Positions 17,713 to 27,500 of a DNA stretch of 64,000 bases are shown here, piece after piece. Both the position numbers and the translations under genes were made by a program. Source of the DNA: Planktothrix serta PCC 8927 (GTDB taxonomy: Bacteria > Cyanobacteriota > Cyanobacteriia > Cyanobacteriales > Microcoleaceae); assembly GCF_900010725.2 (NCBI RefSeq), contig NZ_LR734839.1:1-64000 (forward strand), written 5' to 3'. The stretch's first letter is position 1. Each line of letters opens with the position of its first letter. The notes beneath the pieces are model-generated. The model saw only the letters and a program-made list of their open reading frames with translations. It did not search any database and had not been told where the DNA came from.

Positions 17713-17967
17713 TTAACAAGTCTGTGGGGGTGATGTTGTTTCTTGGCGCTGTTGCTTGATGGTTTGCAATTCCAGGAGCAAGGTTTCAACTTCAGCGTGC
17801 AAATGCAGAAACTTCACTTGCTGATCGGCGCTGTACAGATTTTTCATCGCATCAATCGTTAGAGGCTTAGACATAACAGAACCGGAAGTCCGGCTTGAAG
17901 GGGCATCTAAGGTTTGAGTACGAGATGCAGTCGAGGAACGATTGGACATCAGCAGTTGATTTGACAT
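17713..17967 (-). CDS. Small conserved cyanobacterial protein (84 aa)
   Basis: The conserved-looking core is MSKPLTIDAMKNL...ADQQVKFLHLHAEVETLLLELQTIKQQR, a helical and probably coiled-coil segment; the first 30 residues are Ser/Thr-rich and low in complexity. The start could therefore be the internal ATG at 17874 (MSKPLTID), giving a protein of 53 residues, and not the ATG at 17967. I know it only as a hypothetical family. It lies upstream of desA on the same strand across about 290 bases, so co-transcription is uncertain. Confidence 0.7.
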   Translation of the reverse strand: MSNQLLMSNRSSTASRTQTLDAPSSRTSGSVMSKPLTIDAMKNLYSADQQVKFLHLHAEVETLLLELQTIKQQRQETTSPPQTC

Positions 17968-18231
17968 CTAAAAATGTTAGCTCAACAAATCTTAACTATA
18001 TTTTACCCTGAATGTTTACTCCCATTGAAAAAAACATCAAAATTGATGGGTTTTTTCACGGAATGTCAACGAAAAGGTAAACTAAATAAGGAATACACCC
18101 AACGGCTGATCCTGTCAACTGATACAGTTTATAGATTTAAACCGTTAAGTGGATTCTGGGTTATCATGAATCTGTTAATTTGTCAATCCTTAACCGGATT
18201 ATTTTTCATTTATTAATTAATTACTACCAAG

Positions 18232-19323
18232 ATGACGTTGACTTTGCCTACAACCCAGTCCTCATTAAAGTGCTGGCCCGGTCTGATTGAAGCCTACCGC
18301 AACTATTTACCTGTTTCTGAAGCGACCCCCGTTATTACCCTACAAGAAGGCAACACGCCCTTGATTCCGGCCCCAGCTATTGCCGAACGCATTGGCAAAC
18401 AGGTGCAGGTCTATCTGAAATATGACGGACTCAACCCCACAGGCAGCTTTAAAGACCGAGGCATGACGATGGCGATTTCTAAAGCCAAGGAGGAAGGCAG
18501 CAAAGCCGTCATCTGTGCTAGTACCGGAAATACCTCGGCTTCGGCGGCGGCCTATGCCCGTCGAGCCGGAATGAAAGCCTTTGTCTTGATTCCCGATGGT
18601 TATGTGGCGTTAGGGAAATTAGCCCAAGCGTTATTATATGGGGCGGAAGTTTTAGCGATTCAGGGCAATTTTGATCGAGCGTTGAATATTGTCCGGGAGA
18701 TGGCTGAAAATTATCCGATTACTTTAGTTAATTCGGTCAATCCCTATCGTTTAGAAGGTCAAAAAACGGCTGCTTTTGAGGTGGTGGATGCCTTGGGAGA
18801 TGCCCCCGACTGGTTATGTATTCCGGTGGGAAATGCCGGGAATATTAGCGCCTATTGGATGGGATTTTGTCAATATCATTCTGTTGGTAAATGTTCTCGT
18901 TTACCTCAACTGATGGGATTTCAAGCCGCCGGAGCCGCGCCGTTAGTGTTGGGTCATCCGATAGAAAATCCTGAAACTTTAGCAACAGCTATTCGGATTG
19001 GAAATCCGGCGAGTTGGGATATTGCGGTTGCGGCGAAAGATGCCAGTAAAGGCAGTTTTAGTGCTGTTACTGATACAGAAATTTTGGATGCTTACCGATT
19101 ATTAGCTTCTGGGGAAGGGATTTTTTGTGAACCTGCGAGCGCCGCGTCCGTGGCGGGATTATTGAAAGTCAAAGATCAGGTTCCAGAAGGAATTAAAATT
19201 GTTTGTGTGTTAACAGGTAATGGCTTAAAAGATCCTGATACCGCTATTACTCATAGCAACAATAAATTCAAAGCCGGAATTGCACCGGAAATGGAAGCGG
19301 TTGCCAAAGTTATGGGATTTTAA
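18232..19323 (+). CDS. thrC: Threonine synthase
   Basis: A 363-residue PLP enzyme that converts O-phosphohomoserine to threonine, the last step of threonine synthesis. The PLP lysine is K74 in [11 protein letters not shown]; the phosphate-binding loop [11 protein letters not shown] and the [15 protein letters not shown] motif are both present. The first residues (MTLTLPTTQ) are poorly conserved but the next segment ([14 protein letters not shown]) matches cyanobacterial ThrC, so the ATG at 18232 fits. The gene stands alone. A GC-rich stem, AGTAGAGGCG/CGTCTCTACT, follows the stop (about 19330-19359) but lacks a T-run. Confidence 0.95.
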   Translation: MTLTLPTTQSSLKCWPGLIEAYRNYLPVSEATPVITLQEGNTPLIPAPAIAERIGKQVQVYLKYDGLNPTGSFKDRGMTMAISKAKEEGSKAVICASTGNTSASAAAYARRAGMKAFVLIPDGYVALGKLAQALLYGAEVLAIQGNFDRALNIVREMAENYPITLVNSVNPYRLEGQKTAAFEVVDALGDAPDWLCIPVGNAGNISAYWMGFCQYHSVGKCSRLPQLMGFQAAGAAPLVLGHPIENPETLATAIRIGNPASWDIAVAAKDASKGSFSAVTDTEILDAYRLLASGEGIFCEPASAASVAGLLKVKDQVPEGIKIVCVLTGNGLKDPDTAITHSNNKFKAGIAPEMEAVAKVMGF

Positions 19324-19412
19324 TTTGTTAGTAGAGGCGTTGAATATAGCGTCTCTACTGAGTTATTTACAGTTAAGTTTGATGAACCGATTCAAGAATT
19401 TATTGGAACTTT

Positions 19413-19862
19413 TCAAAGATGACTAGGCTCGATGGCTTGAATTTGGGAACACCAAGAAAAATCTTTAACATTGAAAGTGTAAATCCGGGTGATTTGATGA
19501 GATAACATAATCGCAATATGAAGTAAGTCAAAAATTCCTCCATTGGTCACAGGTCGTTCTTCCAATAACCTCATCCAACCTTCAAAAAGATCGAGAGGAG
19601 TTGAGAGCAAGCAGACATGAGGCTGTTGACAAATTCGTTGAATGCGGTTAATGGCTTCTGTTGGCTCTAGGGGTTTTGCTAAGATAGCAGGATTCGTAAT
19701 GTAGGAGTAAAATTCTGCTAAAACTTGTGATGAAACGCAGAGAATTTCTGTTTCACAGGGTCGAAAGATTTCTAATGCAGACCTGTGGTGAGGTGCTTTG
19801 GTATTAGCAACATAAGCGAGAACGTTGGTATCAAGATAAATTCGTTTAGATTCTGTTGCCAT
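19413..19862 (-). CDS. PIN-domain ribonuclease toxin (VapC-like)
   Basis: A 149-residue PIN-domain protein, likely the toxin of a type II toxin-antitoxin pair that cuts RNA. All four acidic metal ligands are visible: D11 (YLDTNVLAYV), E50 (VLAEFYSYI), D112 (IFDLLHIAI) and D134 (NVKDFSW). The frame is open to 19925, but the PIN fold begins at once after the ATG at 19862 (MATESKRIYLD), which is chosen; it overlaps the end of the upstream antitoxin gene by 17 bases. A VapC-type tRNA or rRNA target is likely but unknown. Confidence 0.88.
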   Translation of the reverse strand: MATESKRIYLDTNVLAYVANTKAPHHRSALEIFRPCETEILCVSSQVLAEFYSYITNPAILAKPLEPTEAINRIQRICQQPHVCLLSTPLDLFEGWMRLLEERPVTNGGIFDLLHIAIMLSHQITRIYTFNVKDFSWCSQIQAIEPSHL

Positions 19863-20052
19863 AAAGTAGACTCCGATTAAACGATTGAAGAATTTCACTT
19901 TCAAAAAACAACGCAGTTGGATCAAATTCTGATATTTGATCTTCTGTTAATGGGTTTTGATGTTTATTGATACCCCTAAATGTGTTGATCATTGCATCAA
20001 TTTGTTCGATTTGTTCGGGAGTCAAGCCAGTCACATCAAGAGTTTTAGTCAT
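19846..20052 (-). CDS. Antitoxin partner of the PIN toxin (68 aa)
   Basis: The small upstream frame MTKTLDVTGLTPEQIEQIDAM is typical of cyanobacterial antitoxins paired with PIN toxins; an N-terminal beta strand (TLDVTGL) plus helix may form the DNA-binding part, and the acidic tail, SEFDPTALFFESE, should wrap the toxin. Its 3' end overlaps the toxin gene by 17 bases, indicating translational coupling. The exact antitoxin family was not identified. Confidence 0.82.
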   Translation of the reverse strand: MTKTLDVTGLTPEQIEQIDAMINTFRGINKHQNPLTEDQISEFDPTALFFESEILQSFNRSLLYGNRI

Positions 20053-20087
20053 TTTAGGTGAGAATTAGGATTTACCGATATTCTAAC

Positions 20088-20213
20088 TTAAAATTTAAAG
20101 GTTGTTCTAATCACACCAATAACCGCATCATGATTATTATTATTTTGGGCGGGTGCTGTTAACCAAATTAACCCAGGAGTGATCGCAATATAATCATTTA
20201 ATCGATATTGATA
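20088..20213 (-). pseudogene. C-terminal remnant of an outer-membrane porin (cyanobacterial OprB/iron-uptake porin type)
   Basis: Minus-strand codons ending in TAA at 20088-20090 read YQYRLNDYIAITPGLIW, LTAPAQNNNNHDAVIG, VIRTTFKF, the typical last strands of the SLH-containing cyanobacterial porins, with the C-terminal phenylalanine needed for outer-membrane insertion. Only about 41 codons remain; upstream the frame runs into GTTGAC-type repeat DNA. It is too short to be functional and is not in the same frame as any start. Confidence 0.75.
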
Positions 20214-20262
20214 AGTTGACGATTAACAGTCAACTGACAACCGATAATCGACAACCCAAATC

Positions 20263-20850
20263 CTATCCCTCCTCAATAGGAGGTAATTGGGGTAAAGGTT
20301 GCTGTTGAGCTTCGGGAAGTTGAGGAATACTAGAGGAATATTCTGGCGGATCTGGGGTTAATATTGGTAATATTGTGGGGGTAGATTGAGGTTGATTTTG
20401 AGCTTTGGTGAGTAAATCAACCGTATCTCCTAACGCTGTTGTTAAACTATTGCGAGTGTCCAGATGAGCCGCTTTTTCTGCTTCTAAAGCTTCGACAAGT
20501 TGATGAATTTGTTCACGACCGCGATCGCGTTCTAACATGACTTCAATTAATTTAGTTTTGATGTCATCTAAGGTTTTTAATTGATCAATTTCTTGACGAA
20601 CTGCGACCCGCACTTGTAACTCATTCGCAAGCGGAGATAAACGTTGCCATCGTTCTAATTCTCCCCGGAGTTCTCCCATTTGTTCTAAATACCGTTGCGC
20701 TTCTTGGCGTCGTTGTTGCGCTTCAGTATTATAGCGTTGTCGCCATTGATCAGAACTTTCAATTGCCGCATTCAGATCCCGTTGGGTTTGCGCCAACTGT
20801 TGTTTTAAGCGTTTAATTTCGTCTAGCCACTGCCGAACATCCTGGGTCAT
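20263..20850 (-). CDS. Coiled-coil protein of unknown function
   Basis: The chosen ATG at 20850 (MTQDVRQWLDEIKRLK) gives 195 residues; the frame reaches 20880 but the extra ten residues look non-conserved. From residue 5 to about 145 it is almost continuous heptad-rich helix, then a Pro/Gln/Ser-rich tail ending PQLPPIEEG. No membrane segment or catalytic motif is seen. Such proteins may be scaffold or cell-shape factors, but nothing here fixes a role. The hybrid kinase gene ends 41 bases upstream from the open frame's start, on the same strand, so joint transcription is possible. Confidence 0.8.
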   Translation of the reverse strand: MTQDVRQWLDEIKRLKQQLAQTQRDLNAAIESSDQWRQRYNTEAQQRRQEAQRYLEQMGELRGELERWQRLSPLANELQVRVAVRQEIDQLKTLDDIKTKLIEVMLERDRGREQIHQLVEALEAEKAAHLDTRNSLTTALGDTVDLLTKAQNQPQSTPTILPILTPDPPEYSSSIPQLPEAQQQPLPQLPPIEEG

Positions 20851-20921
20851 AAGAACTGGGGAAAATAAAAAATCGGGCAACTGATCATTTTAAGAGTTTA
20901 CCGAATTTTGGGTAAATTCTG

Positions 20922-23900
20922 TTAAATCTGATGCAAATACTGTTCAATATAAGTTTTCAGGGTTTCTAAATTGTGTTCAATGTTTGTTACCAGTTGAGAA
21001 CAAAGGGAAATATTCTGCTGTTGTGTAGCATTTTCCAGTTGATAAGCTAGTTGAGAAATAATTGTTGCTCCGACATTAGCACTGGAACCCTTGAGACGAT
21101 GAGCATATTGTTGTAAACTGACAAAATCTTGATCGGCGATCGCTTGTCGAATTTGACTAAAATCTTGATCAGTGCGATCTAAATAAACCCTTAATAGTTT
21201 TTGTTGAAAGTCTTTTTTCCCTCCCGAAATAGCTTGCAAGCGTTCAATATTCAAGGGAGTTTGATCAGCCGAAACAGAAGGGATTTTCGCCTTGGTTAAT
21301 CCAGTCGTTCCCAAAATTTTTGATTTCTGATTTTTGTACTGAATTACCTTTGACCATTTCTCCAAAACCGCTTCTAATTCTTCGGGTTCAACGGGTTTAC
21401 TGAGATAATCATCCATACCCGCCGCTAGACATTTTTCTCGATCTGTTGGTAAAGCATGGGCTGTCAACGCAATAATAATAGTATGATGATCCTCATTTTC
21501 TTGTTGTCTTAATTGCTGAGTTGTGGCATACCCATCTAATAAGGGCATTTGACAATCCATAAAGATGACATCATAGTTTTTCTGAGCCAAAATTTCCAGA
21601 GCTTCCTGACCATTATTGGCTAAATCGGCTTCATATCCTAATAAGCTAAGTTGATTCAAAATCACTTGTTGATTAATCGGATGATCTTCGGCTAGAAGAA
21701 TTTTTAAGGGGGGTTTGGGTTGGGTTTTAATTTCCTGATGCTTGGATGCTGCGGTTTGACGTTGTTGTTGCAGACTGGATGAAATTTGATTCGCCATTGC
21801 TGTTAATAACGCATCAAATAAACGAGACGCTCTTACGGGTTTAATTAAATAACTAGCAACTCCTTGTTGTAACATTTGTTCGGCTAGATCCCGTTGATTC
21901 ATCATGGTCATTAAGACTAATTTAGTTTGGGATAAATTGCGATCGCCACGAATCACCTCAGCCATATTATCGCCATTACTGCGTAATAATTGTTGATCAA
22001 AAATTGCAGCATGATAGGGTTCTCCTTGAGTCGTGGCTTGATGTAATAAAGTTAGTGCAGATTCTCCATCCGTGGCTTCATCTAACTGCATTCCCCAAGA
22101 TTGAGTTAAATAGCAAATAGCTTGGCGAATGGTAGCACTGCTATCAACAACTAATAGTTTTAAGTTCATTAAACTCGGAGGAACTAATCGATTTTTGGAG
22201 GCTTCTCCGGTTAAGAATTGAGCCGTAAACCAAAATTTTGATCCTTGACCTAACTGACTGGTAACGCCAATTTCACCTCCCATTAAATTGACCAATTGTT
22301 TAGAAATAACTAACCCTAATCCGGTTCCTCCATATTGGCGAGTTGTGGAAGAATCTAATTGTGAAAAACATTGGAAGAGTTGCGCTTGTCCTTCCGGGGA
22401 AATCCCAATACCAGTATCGGAAACTTCAAACCGTAACAGGGTCATTTTAGAGGTACTAGAGAGTTGATTCACCCGCACAACAACTTCTCCGGTGGCGGTG
22501 AATTTGATCCCATTTCCTAACAAATTTAATAAGACTTGACGTAAACGACCCGGATCGCCGCGTAACTGACGGGGGACTTCAATATCCATAATCATCGCCA
22601 GTTCTAACCCTTTTTCTTCGGCTTGAGTTGCGACTAAATCAATAACAGTTTCTAAACAATTTTCTAAATCAAAATCCAAACTTTCTAGTTTCATTTCTCC
22701 GGCTTCTAATTTAGAAAAATCGAGAATATCATTAATAATTGCTAATAAATGTTCCGCACTGATGCGAATCCCTTGAACAAAATCCTGTTGTTTAGAGGTT
22801 AATTCTGTTTTTAATAATAATCCTGCCATTCCCATCACTCCATTCATAGGCGTGCGGATTTCATGACTCATATTCGCTAAAAATTGAGACTTTATGCGGG
22901 CATTTTCTAAGGCGGCTTCCCGTGCTTCTACTAATTCATCAATCCGATCCGCCGCAATCACCACACCGCCAATTTGTTGATTCGGTTCATACCAAGGATG
23001 AATCGCCCAGCGAATCATACTCTTTTTGCCATCAGCATCATAAAATACATCTTCAGGACTGGAAATAATCTTCCCTTTTAATACCTGTTTAAACGCATTT
23101 TTCCAAGCATCAGGCATTTGAGGAAAAGCTTCTAAACCTTGTTGTTTAATAGAAGGAGACTGTTGATTTAATCCGACTAAACCAAAATCCGACAGCCATT
23201 TATCACTATAAGCAATATAACACATTTCTCGGTCAAACATTGCCATAGCAACGGGAGCATGGGTAATAATTTGTCGGAGTTGTTGACGTTCTCTTTCAAT
23301 AGCATCTTCTACTTGTTTTCGTTCGGTAATATCTCGACCTGTTCCATACATTAATCCACTACTTGCAACCCGAACACAATTCCAAGCAATCCATTTATAG
23401 GTATTATCTTTACACCGTAACCGAGTTTCAAAGGAAACAATCAAAGCTTCTTGGGTATTTTCATCACTAATAGTCGCCTCAACAAAACTTAAATCATCGG
23501 GATAAACAAGGGATATAAAGGAAGTTTGGTGTAATTCCTGGGGAGTAAAACCGAGAATTTTTTCAACAGAAGGACTGACCCGTTTTAATTGTCGATTCCG
23601 ATTAGCAATAATTAAGATATCAACGGATAACTCAAAAAAGCGATCGCGTTCTAATTCTAATTCTTTACGAGCCGTTATATCTTCAATTACACTAATTCCA
23701 TAGCGTTTTTCTTCTCCTTGCCAATAGGGAGATTTATCTAACCATGACCCCAAGGAAACGGTTAAATTAATCCAAACAATGGAGCCATTTTTACGCAGAT
23801 AGCGTTTAGCAATTGAATAACTGGGAATTTGTTGATTAATTAGTTTTTGAAATAAATATAAATCGGCGTCAATATCATTAGGATGGGTGAGATCGGATAG

Positions 23901-24746
23901 CCGAGATCTTAAAAGTTCATCACGGGAATAGCCTACAATTTCACAAAATTTTTGATTGACTTTTAACCATCTTCCAGATAGAGAAACATGACCAATTCCG
24001 ACAGCAGCTTGTTCAAATGTATCTCTAAATAAGCGTTCTTGGGCATGGGTTTGAGCAATTTGTAAGGCTAATTTTTGATCTAATTTCTGCATTAAACATA
24101 TTGCAAAAATCGACCCCACAATGCCTAGTCCTGTGACGGCAAACATCGAAATCCACGTTAATTGAATTTGCTGGTTTTGAACCAGTCTTCGTTCCTCAAG
24201 AAGACGTTCTTCTTCTTGAATAAATTGACTAATCTCTTTGCGGGTAATTTGCATTTGTATCCCCGCTTGCAGGAAAATATTTTGTAATGTTGCTAATTCT
24301 TTGGGCCTTAGACTAGAAGTTTGCAGCGTAGATAAGTAATTTTTTAATAGTTTTTGGGATTGATTGATAGCAGATTCAATCCTTTGAGTTTGTTGGGTTT
24401 GACGAGGATTATCTACTACTAAATCCTGGAGTTTCTGTAGAGAAATAGGTAAACTTTGATCTACTTTTTGATAAGTGTTTAAATATTTTTTTTGGCGAGT
24501 TAACGCATAATCTTTAACACTAATTTCTGTGGTTAAGACTTGAACCAGTAAGTCCTGAGCTTGGTTATGAACAAGATAGGTATGGCGAACTCGATTTCTC
24601 GCCTCTTGGGTTTGATACTGGAAGGTGGCAATAATCACCAGACCAATTGTTAAACTTGATATGGGAATTCCGATAATCAAACTAGCGCGATGACGTTGGA
24701 TAAACCGCAGCCACTGAGGTAAGGAATTAGTAAAATCTGTGTTCAT
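20922..24746 (-). CDS. Membrane hybrid histidine kinase with PAS repeats, two receivers and an HPt domain
   Basis: A 1274-residue phosphorelay protein. Membrane segments at about 22-42 and 197-218 frame a mostly helical outer domain of CHASE3 type. Three PAS domains follow (about 235-360, 365-478 and 485-605). The kinase core has H628 in [10 protein letters not shown] and the ATP motifs NLLGNGIKFT, DTGIGI and GTGLGL. Receiver 1 keeps an aspartate in AAIFDQQLL; receiver 2 has ILLAEDHPINQ and FMDCQMPLLDG. The HPt histidine is H1216 in HRLKGSSANVG. All relay residues are present, so a complete His-Asp-His route is possible within one chain, with an external output regulator. The signal is unknown. 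Confidence 0.93.
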   Translation of the reverse strand: MNTDFTNSLPQWLRFIQRHRASLIIGIPISSLTIGLVIIATFQYQTQEARNRVRHTYLVHNQAQDLLVQVLTTEISVKDYALTRQKKYLNTYQKVDQSLPISLQKLQDLVVDNPRQTQQTQRIESAINQSQKLLKNYLSTLQTSSLRPKELATLQNIFLQAGIQMQITRKEISQFIQEEERLLEERRLVQNQQIQLTWISMFAVTGLGIVGSIFAICLMQKLDQKLALQIAQTHAQERLFRDTFEQAAVGIGHVSLSGRWLKVNQKFCEIVGYSRDELLRSRLSDLTHPNDIDADLYLFQKLINQQIPSYSIAKRYLRKNGSIVWINLTVSLGSWLDKSPYWQGEEKRYGISVIEDITARKELELERDRFFELSVDILIIANRNRQLKRVSPSVEKILGFTPQELHQTSFISLVYPDDLSFVEATISDENTQEALIVSFETRLRCKDNTYKWIAWNCVRVASSGLMYGTGRDITERKQVEDAIERERQQLRQIITHAPVAMAMFDREMCYIAYSDKWLSDFGLVGLNQQSPSIKQQGLEAFPQMPDAWKNAFKQVLKGKIISSPEDVFYDADGKKSMIRWAIHPWYEPNQQIGGVVIAADRIDELVEAREAALENARIKSQFLANMSHEIRTPMNGVMGMAGLLLKTELTSKQQDFVQGIRISAEHLLAIINDILDFSKLEAGEMKLESLDFDLENCLETVIDLVATQAEEKGLELAMIMDIEVPRQLRGDPGRLRQVLLNLLGNGIKFTATGEVVVRVNQLSSTSKMTLLRFEVSDTGIGISPEGQAQLFQCFSQLDSSTTRQYGGTGLGLVISKQLVNLMGGEIGVTSQLGQGSKFWFTAQFLTGEASKNRLVPPSLMNLKLLVVDSSATIRQAICYLTQSWGMQLDEATDGESALTLLHQATTQGEPYHAAIFDQQLLRSNGDNMAEVIRGDRNLSQTKLVLMTMMNQRDLAEQMLQQGVASYLIKPVRASRLFDALLTAMANQISSSLQQQRQTAASKHQEIKTQPKPPLKILLAEDHPINQQVILNQLSLLGYEADLANNGQEALEILAQKNYDVIFMDCQMPLLDGYATTQQLRQQENEDHHTIIIALTAHALPTDREKCLAAGMDDYLSKPVEPEELEAVLEKWSKVIQYKNQKSKILGTTGLTKAKIPSVSADQTPLNIERLQAISGGKKDFQQKLLRVYLDRTDQDFSQIRQAIADQDFVSLQQYAHRLKGSSANVGATIISQLAYQLENATQQQNISLCSQLVTNIEHNLETLKTYIEQYLHQI

Positions 24747-25062
24747 ATTTTATAGGAGGGAACAGCTTAACAGGGAACAGGGAACGCCGGAGGAAAGGAG
24801 TTTAAAGTTCTCGCGCTGATTCTATGTTACCTCTAATGTTTCAACATGATTGCTACGACCCTTTCGATCAGTCAATCAACCCAGGGATCATGCTATCTAC
24901 AAAAACACCGCTCTGAAGCGAGAACGGTGCTTAGGGGGTGTTATGGGTGTTATCTAATCAAAACCATAACAGATGAGGACTCGGCTTTGAGTGCAACTGT
25001 GTGCTAGTTCTAAAATTGTCACAAGAATCAAATTCTCTGAGATTTTGATTAATCCATTGTTT
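24747..25062. other. Gap between the hybrid kinase and the glycosyltransferase
   Basis: Two GGGAACA heptamers occur at about 24768-24785 and a terminator at 24901-24932. Nothing else recognisable is seen; no frame shows homology by eye. Confidence 0.5.
24901..24932 (-). terminator. Intrinsic terminator downstream of the family-2-like glycosyltransferase
   Basis: Minus strand: GCACCG, 14 bases, CGGTGT, then TTTTG. It lies about 130 bases beyond the glycosyltransferase stop and before the kinase gene start, so it isolates the kinase from read-through. Confidence 0.7.
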
Positions 25063-26007
25063 TTATCTCAATTTTAACCGAGATAAAAGAAACCGAGGAA
25101 TTTGATCTAATTGAGCAAAAAAAAGATTCCATAAATAAGGATATTGAGGAAACTCTTTAATCAATAAAATATCCGATGTTAAATAAATTCTATAACCCTG
25201 CTTTTCCATCACAATATATCGCACTTGTTCCGGTTTTGGCATTGCATGACCAATAATTTTGTCGGGTTCATAGAATTTAGCTTGGATAAATAAACCCAAA
25301 GTTCGATCCAGACTCCAACTCGGAATCCAAGTTAATGCACCCATAAGTTTTAAGGTTTGACTGAAATCTGATAAAGATACTTTGACTTTTGAGGTTTTCC
25401 AGATCTTATTATTAAAATTTTCAAAATGGATTCCTTGCATATCTTTTCTAACTCTACTCTGATTCAGGGCTAAGAGAAGATCAAGTTTGTTATTTAAAGG
25501 AACAATGGGAACAGCTAGCAATTCTTTGTGGTTTCCTTGTTGATAGGGATAGGGGTTTTCGGGAGTTTTGTAAGCAATATCTAGTTCATTAATATTAGGA
25601 ATACTAGACCAATCTTTCTGAATTTCAGTTACATTCTGATGATTGATACTTTGAACTTTTAATCTTAATACCCAACTTTCGGGAAATCGAGCAAAATAAT
25701 TAACCGTAAGCTCTAAAATATCAGGACAAATAAAATCATCATCATCCAGAGCAATGACATACTCACTCTTAACGTTAAGTAGTCCCGTCATTCTCTGCAA
25801 TACTTCTCCCTTAAAAGGACTAATAATGACTTCAATTCTAGGATCAGGAAAGTTGGGAATGGGAGTATTAGGAGGATAAACAAAAATAAATTTAACATTC
25901 CCTTTAACCTTTAATAACTGTTCCAACCAATAATCAGAAAATTTGCCCAAGGTTGCTGTAACAATAGATAAAATCGGATCAGTATTGGAAGCATTTGATG
26001 AAAACAT
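25063..26007 (-). CDS. Glycosyltransferase, GT-A fold (family 2-like)
   Basis: The 314-residue protein starts with a strand-turn typical of GT-A enzymes (LSIVTATLGKFSDYWLEQLL), followed by the metal/nucleotide-binding acidic run YVIALDDDDF near residue 90. No membrane segment is present. The second half has no clear motif. It should transfer a sugar from a nucleotide donor, perhaps in surface polysaccharide synthesis, given the divergent glycosyltransferase next door. Donor and acceptor are unknown. The ATG at 26007 precedes a variable leader; the fold itself begins about residue 11. Confidence 0.78.
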   Translation of the reverse strand: MFSSNASNTDPILSIVTATLGKFSDYWLEQLLKVKGNVKFIFVYPPNTPIPNFPDPRIEVIISPFKGEVLQRMTGLLNVKSEYVIALDDDDFICPDILELTVNYFARFPESWVLRLKVQSINHQNVTEIQKDWSSIPNINELDIAYKTPENPYPYQQGNHKELLAVPIVPLNNKLDLLLALNQSRVRKDMQGIHFENFNNKIWKTSKVKVSLSDFSQTLKLMGALTWIPSWSLDRTLGLFIQAKFYEPDKIIGHAMPKPEQVRYIVMEKQGYRIYLTSDILLIKEFPQYPYLWNLFFAQLDQIPRFLLSRLKLR

Positions 26008-26046
26008 AAATTTATCTAGCGATTAACTATTGAATAGGTTGTAAAG

Positions 26047-26074
26047 TTAACTTAAAGTTGTATACTACTATAAT
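26047..26074 (+). promoter_or_regulatory. Probable sigma-70-type promoter for the GT4 glycosyltransferase
   Basis: A TTAACT box (26047-26052), 16 bases, then a perfect TATAAT (26069-26074) about 90 bases before the ATG at 26165. Position and spacing fit; not tested. Confidence 0.5.
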
Positions 26075-26164
26075 ATCTTGAAAAAAATTGATCTGCAATA
26101 GCCGAAATCCTGTTTTTTAGGGAATTGGGTTATGTATCGTTTAATTCCGATTGGATCATAAAAT

Positions 26165-27373
26165 ATGAATATTCTGATCATCTCCTCTACGTTTCCCTAT
26201 CCACCCAGTCGGGGAGGAACGGAGATTAGGACGTTTAACTTGCTCAAATATCTCCATTCTCGCCACGCCGTTACCTTGGTGACACAACGACATTCGGGGG
26301 TTAGTGATCAGGACGTGGAAGAATTGCGTCAATGGGTGAGTCAACTTTTAGTTTTTCCCTATCCGGGCGAACCTCGTTCTGGAGCTATTGCTAAAGTGGG
26401 ACGGTTGGTGACTTCTTTAATTAAAAGCACCCCTCCCAATGTGCTTTATCGTTATTCAAAAGAAATGCAAACTTGGATCGATCAAGCCGTTGAGCAAGGC
26501 AAATTTGATGTAATTACTTGTGAACATAGTGTGAATGAAATTTATATTCGACCCTCCTATTTAAACCAAGTTCATACCGTTGTTAATATTCATAGTTCTG
26601 TCGTTGGTTGGACTCGTAACCATTTAGAAATGGGGGCTTCTCCCCATCCCCAACGCGATCGCATTTACTTAAATTTACTCTTAGAACGCTATGAAAAACG
26701 GTATGCGTCTAAATTTCATGATTTAGTCGTAACCACCGATGATGATCAAAAACAGTTTCGCCAATTTCAACCCCAAGGTCAAATTCATGTTGTCGCCAAT
26801 GGCGTTGATTTAGAATTATTTCCGATGCGATCGCAAGATCCCAATAATCATAACCTAGCTTTTGTCGGTGCGATGGACGCCTCCCATAATATCGATGCGG
26901 CTCGATTTTTTACCTTAGAGGTTTTACCCGCCTTACAAAAGTGTTATCCTGATACAACCTTTACCATTGTAGGCGCGCGACCCGTTCCAGAGGTTCTACA
27001 ATTAGCCGATTATCCCGGTGTAATTGTCACTGGAGGCGTTCCGAGGGTGGTGGATTATTTACATCAAGCAACGGTTTGTGTTACCCCGTTACGCAGTGGC
27101 TATGGGATTAAAAATAAAACCCTAGAAGCAATGGCCGCCGGGGTTCCGGTGGTGGCCAGCGATCGCGGCTTAGAAGGGTTAGCCGTTGATGGGCCAGATG
27201 ATCCCCATCGCGCCTTACGCGCTAACTCTGTTGCTGAGTATGTAGAAGCCATTAGCCGACTGTTTGAACATCCCCACCTCCGACAGCAATTGTCGCAAAA
27301 TGGGCGATTATTAATTGAAACTGAATATACTTGGGAACGAGCGGGAGAACTTTATGAACAAGTCTTACAATAA
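26165..27373 (+). CDS. Glycosyltransferase family 4-like
   Basis: A 402-residue GT-B glycosyltransferase. The N domain opens with MNILIISSTFPYPPSRGGTE, the usual nucleotide-fold start with a glycine-rich loop, and the C domain has VHVVANGVDLELF, the ALAFVGAMD region and the retaining-enzyme EX7E-like segment IKNKTLEAMAAGVPVVASDRG. No membrane segment is seen. It is divergent from the GT-A gene, so the pair may add sugars to a shared surface glycan. The sugar is unknown. The stop codon overlaps a 10-bp sequence repeated in inversion after the adjoining TnpB gene. Confidence 0.92.
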   Translation: MNILIISSTFPYPPSRGGTEIRTFNLLKYLHSRHAVTLVTQRHSGVSDQDVEELRQWVSQLLVFPYPGEPRSGAIAKVGRLVTSLIKSTPPNVLYRYSKEMQTWIDQAVEQGKFDVITCEHSVNEIYIRPSYLNQVHTVVNIHSSVVGWTRNHLEMGASPHPQRDRIYLNLLLERYEKRYASKFHDLVVTTDDDQKQFRQFQPQGQIHVVANGVDLELFPMRSQDPNNHNLAFVGAMDASHNIDAARFFTLEVLPALQKCYPDTTFTIVGARPVPEVLQLADYPGVIVTGGVPRVVDYLHQATVCVTPLRSGYGIKNKTLEAMAAGVPVVASDRGLEGLAVDGPDDPHRALRANSVAEYVEAISRLFEHPHLRQQLSQNGRLLIETEYTWERAGELYEQVLQ

Positions 27374-27385
27374 CCGTATTCAAAG

Positions 27386-27406
27386 CCCACGTCTTTTAAG
27401 CGTGGG
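27386..27406. repeat. Left-end hairpin of the IS
   Basis: CCCACG, 9-base loop, CGTGGG. In this superfamily such subterminal hairpins are recognised by TnpA as single strands. Confidence 0.6.
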
Positions 27407-27500
27407 ATGTAGAATACCCGCCTTTTGTTAGAGTGAAGGTTAATGAGAATTTTGATTTGCAATATATTTCTTGATGGTTTCACTTGTTATCAGGGTTGAC

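Noticed and set aside
17974-18216. 80-codon plus-strand frame between the small conserved gene and thrC
   Set aside because: Low-complexity mixture with no motif, no ribosome site and no similarity recognised; it probably covers the thrC promoter region.
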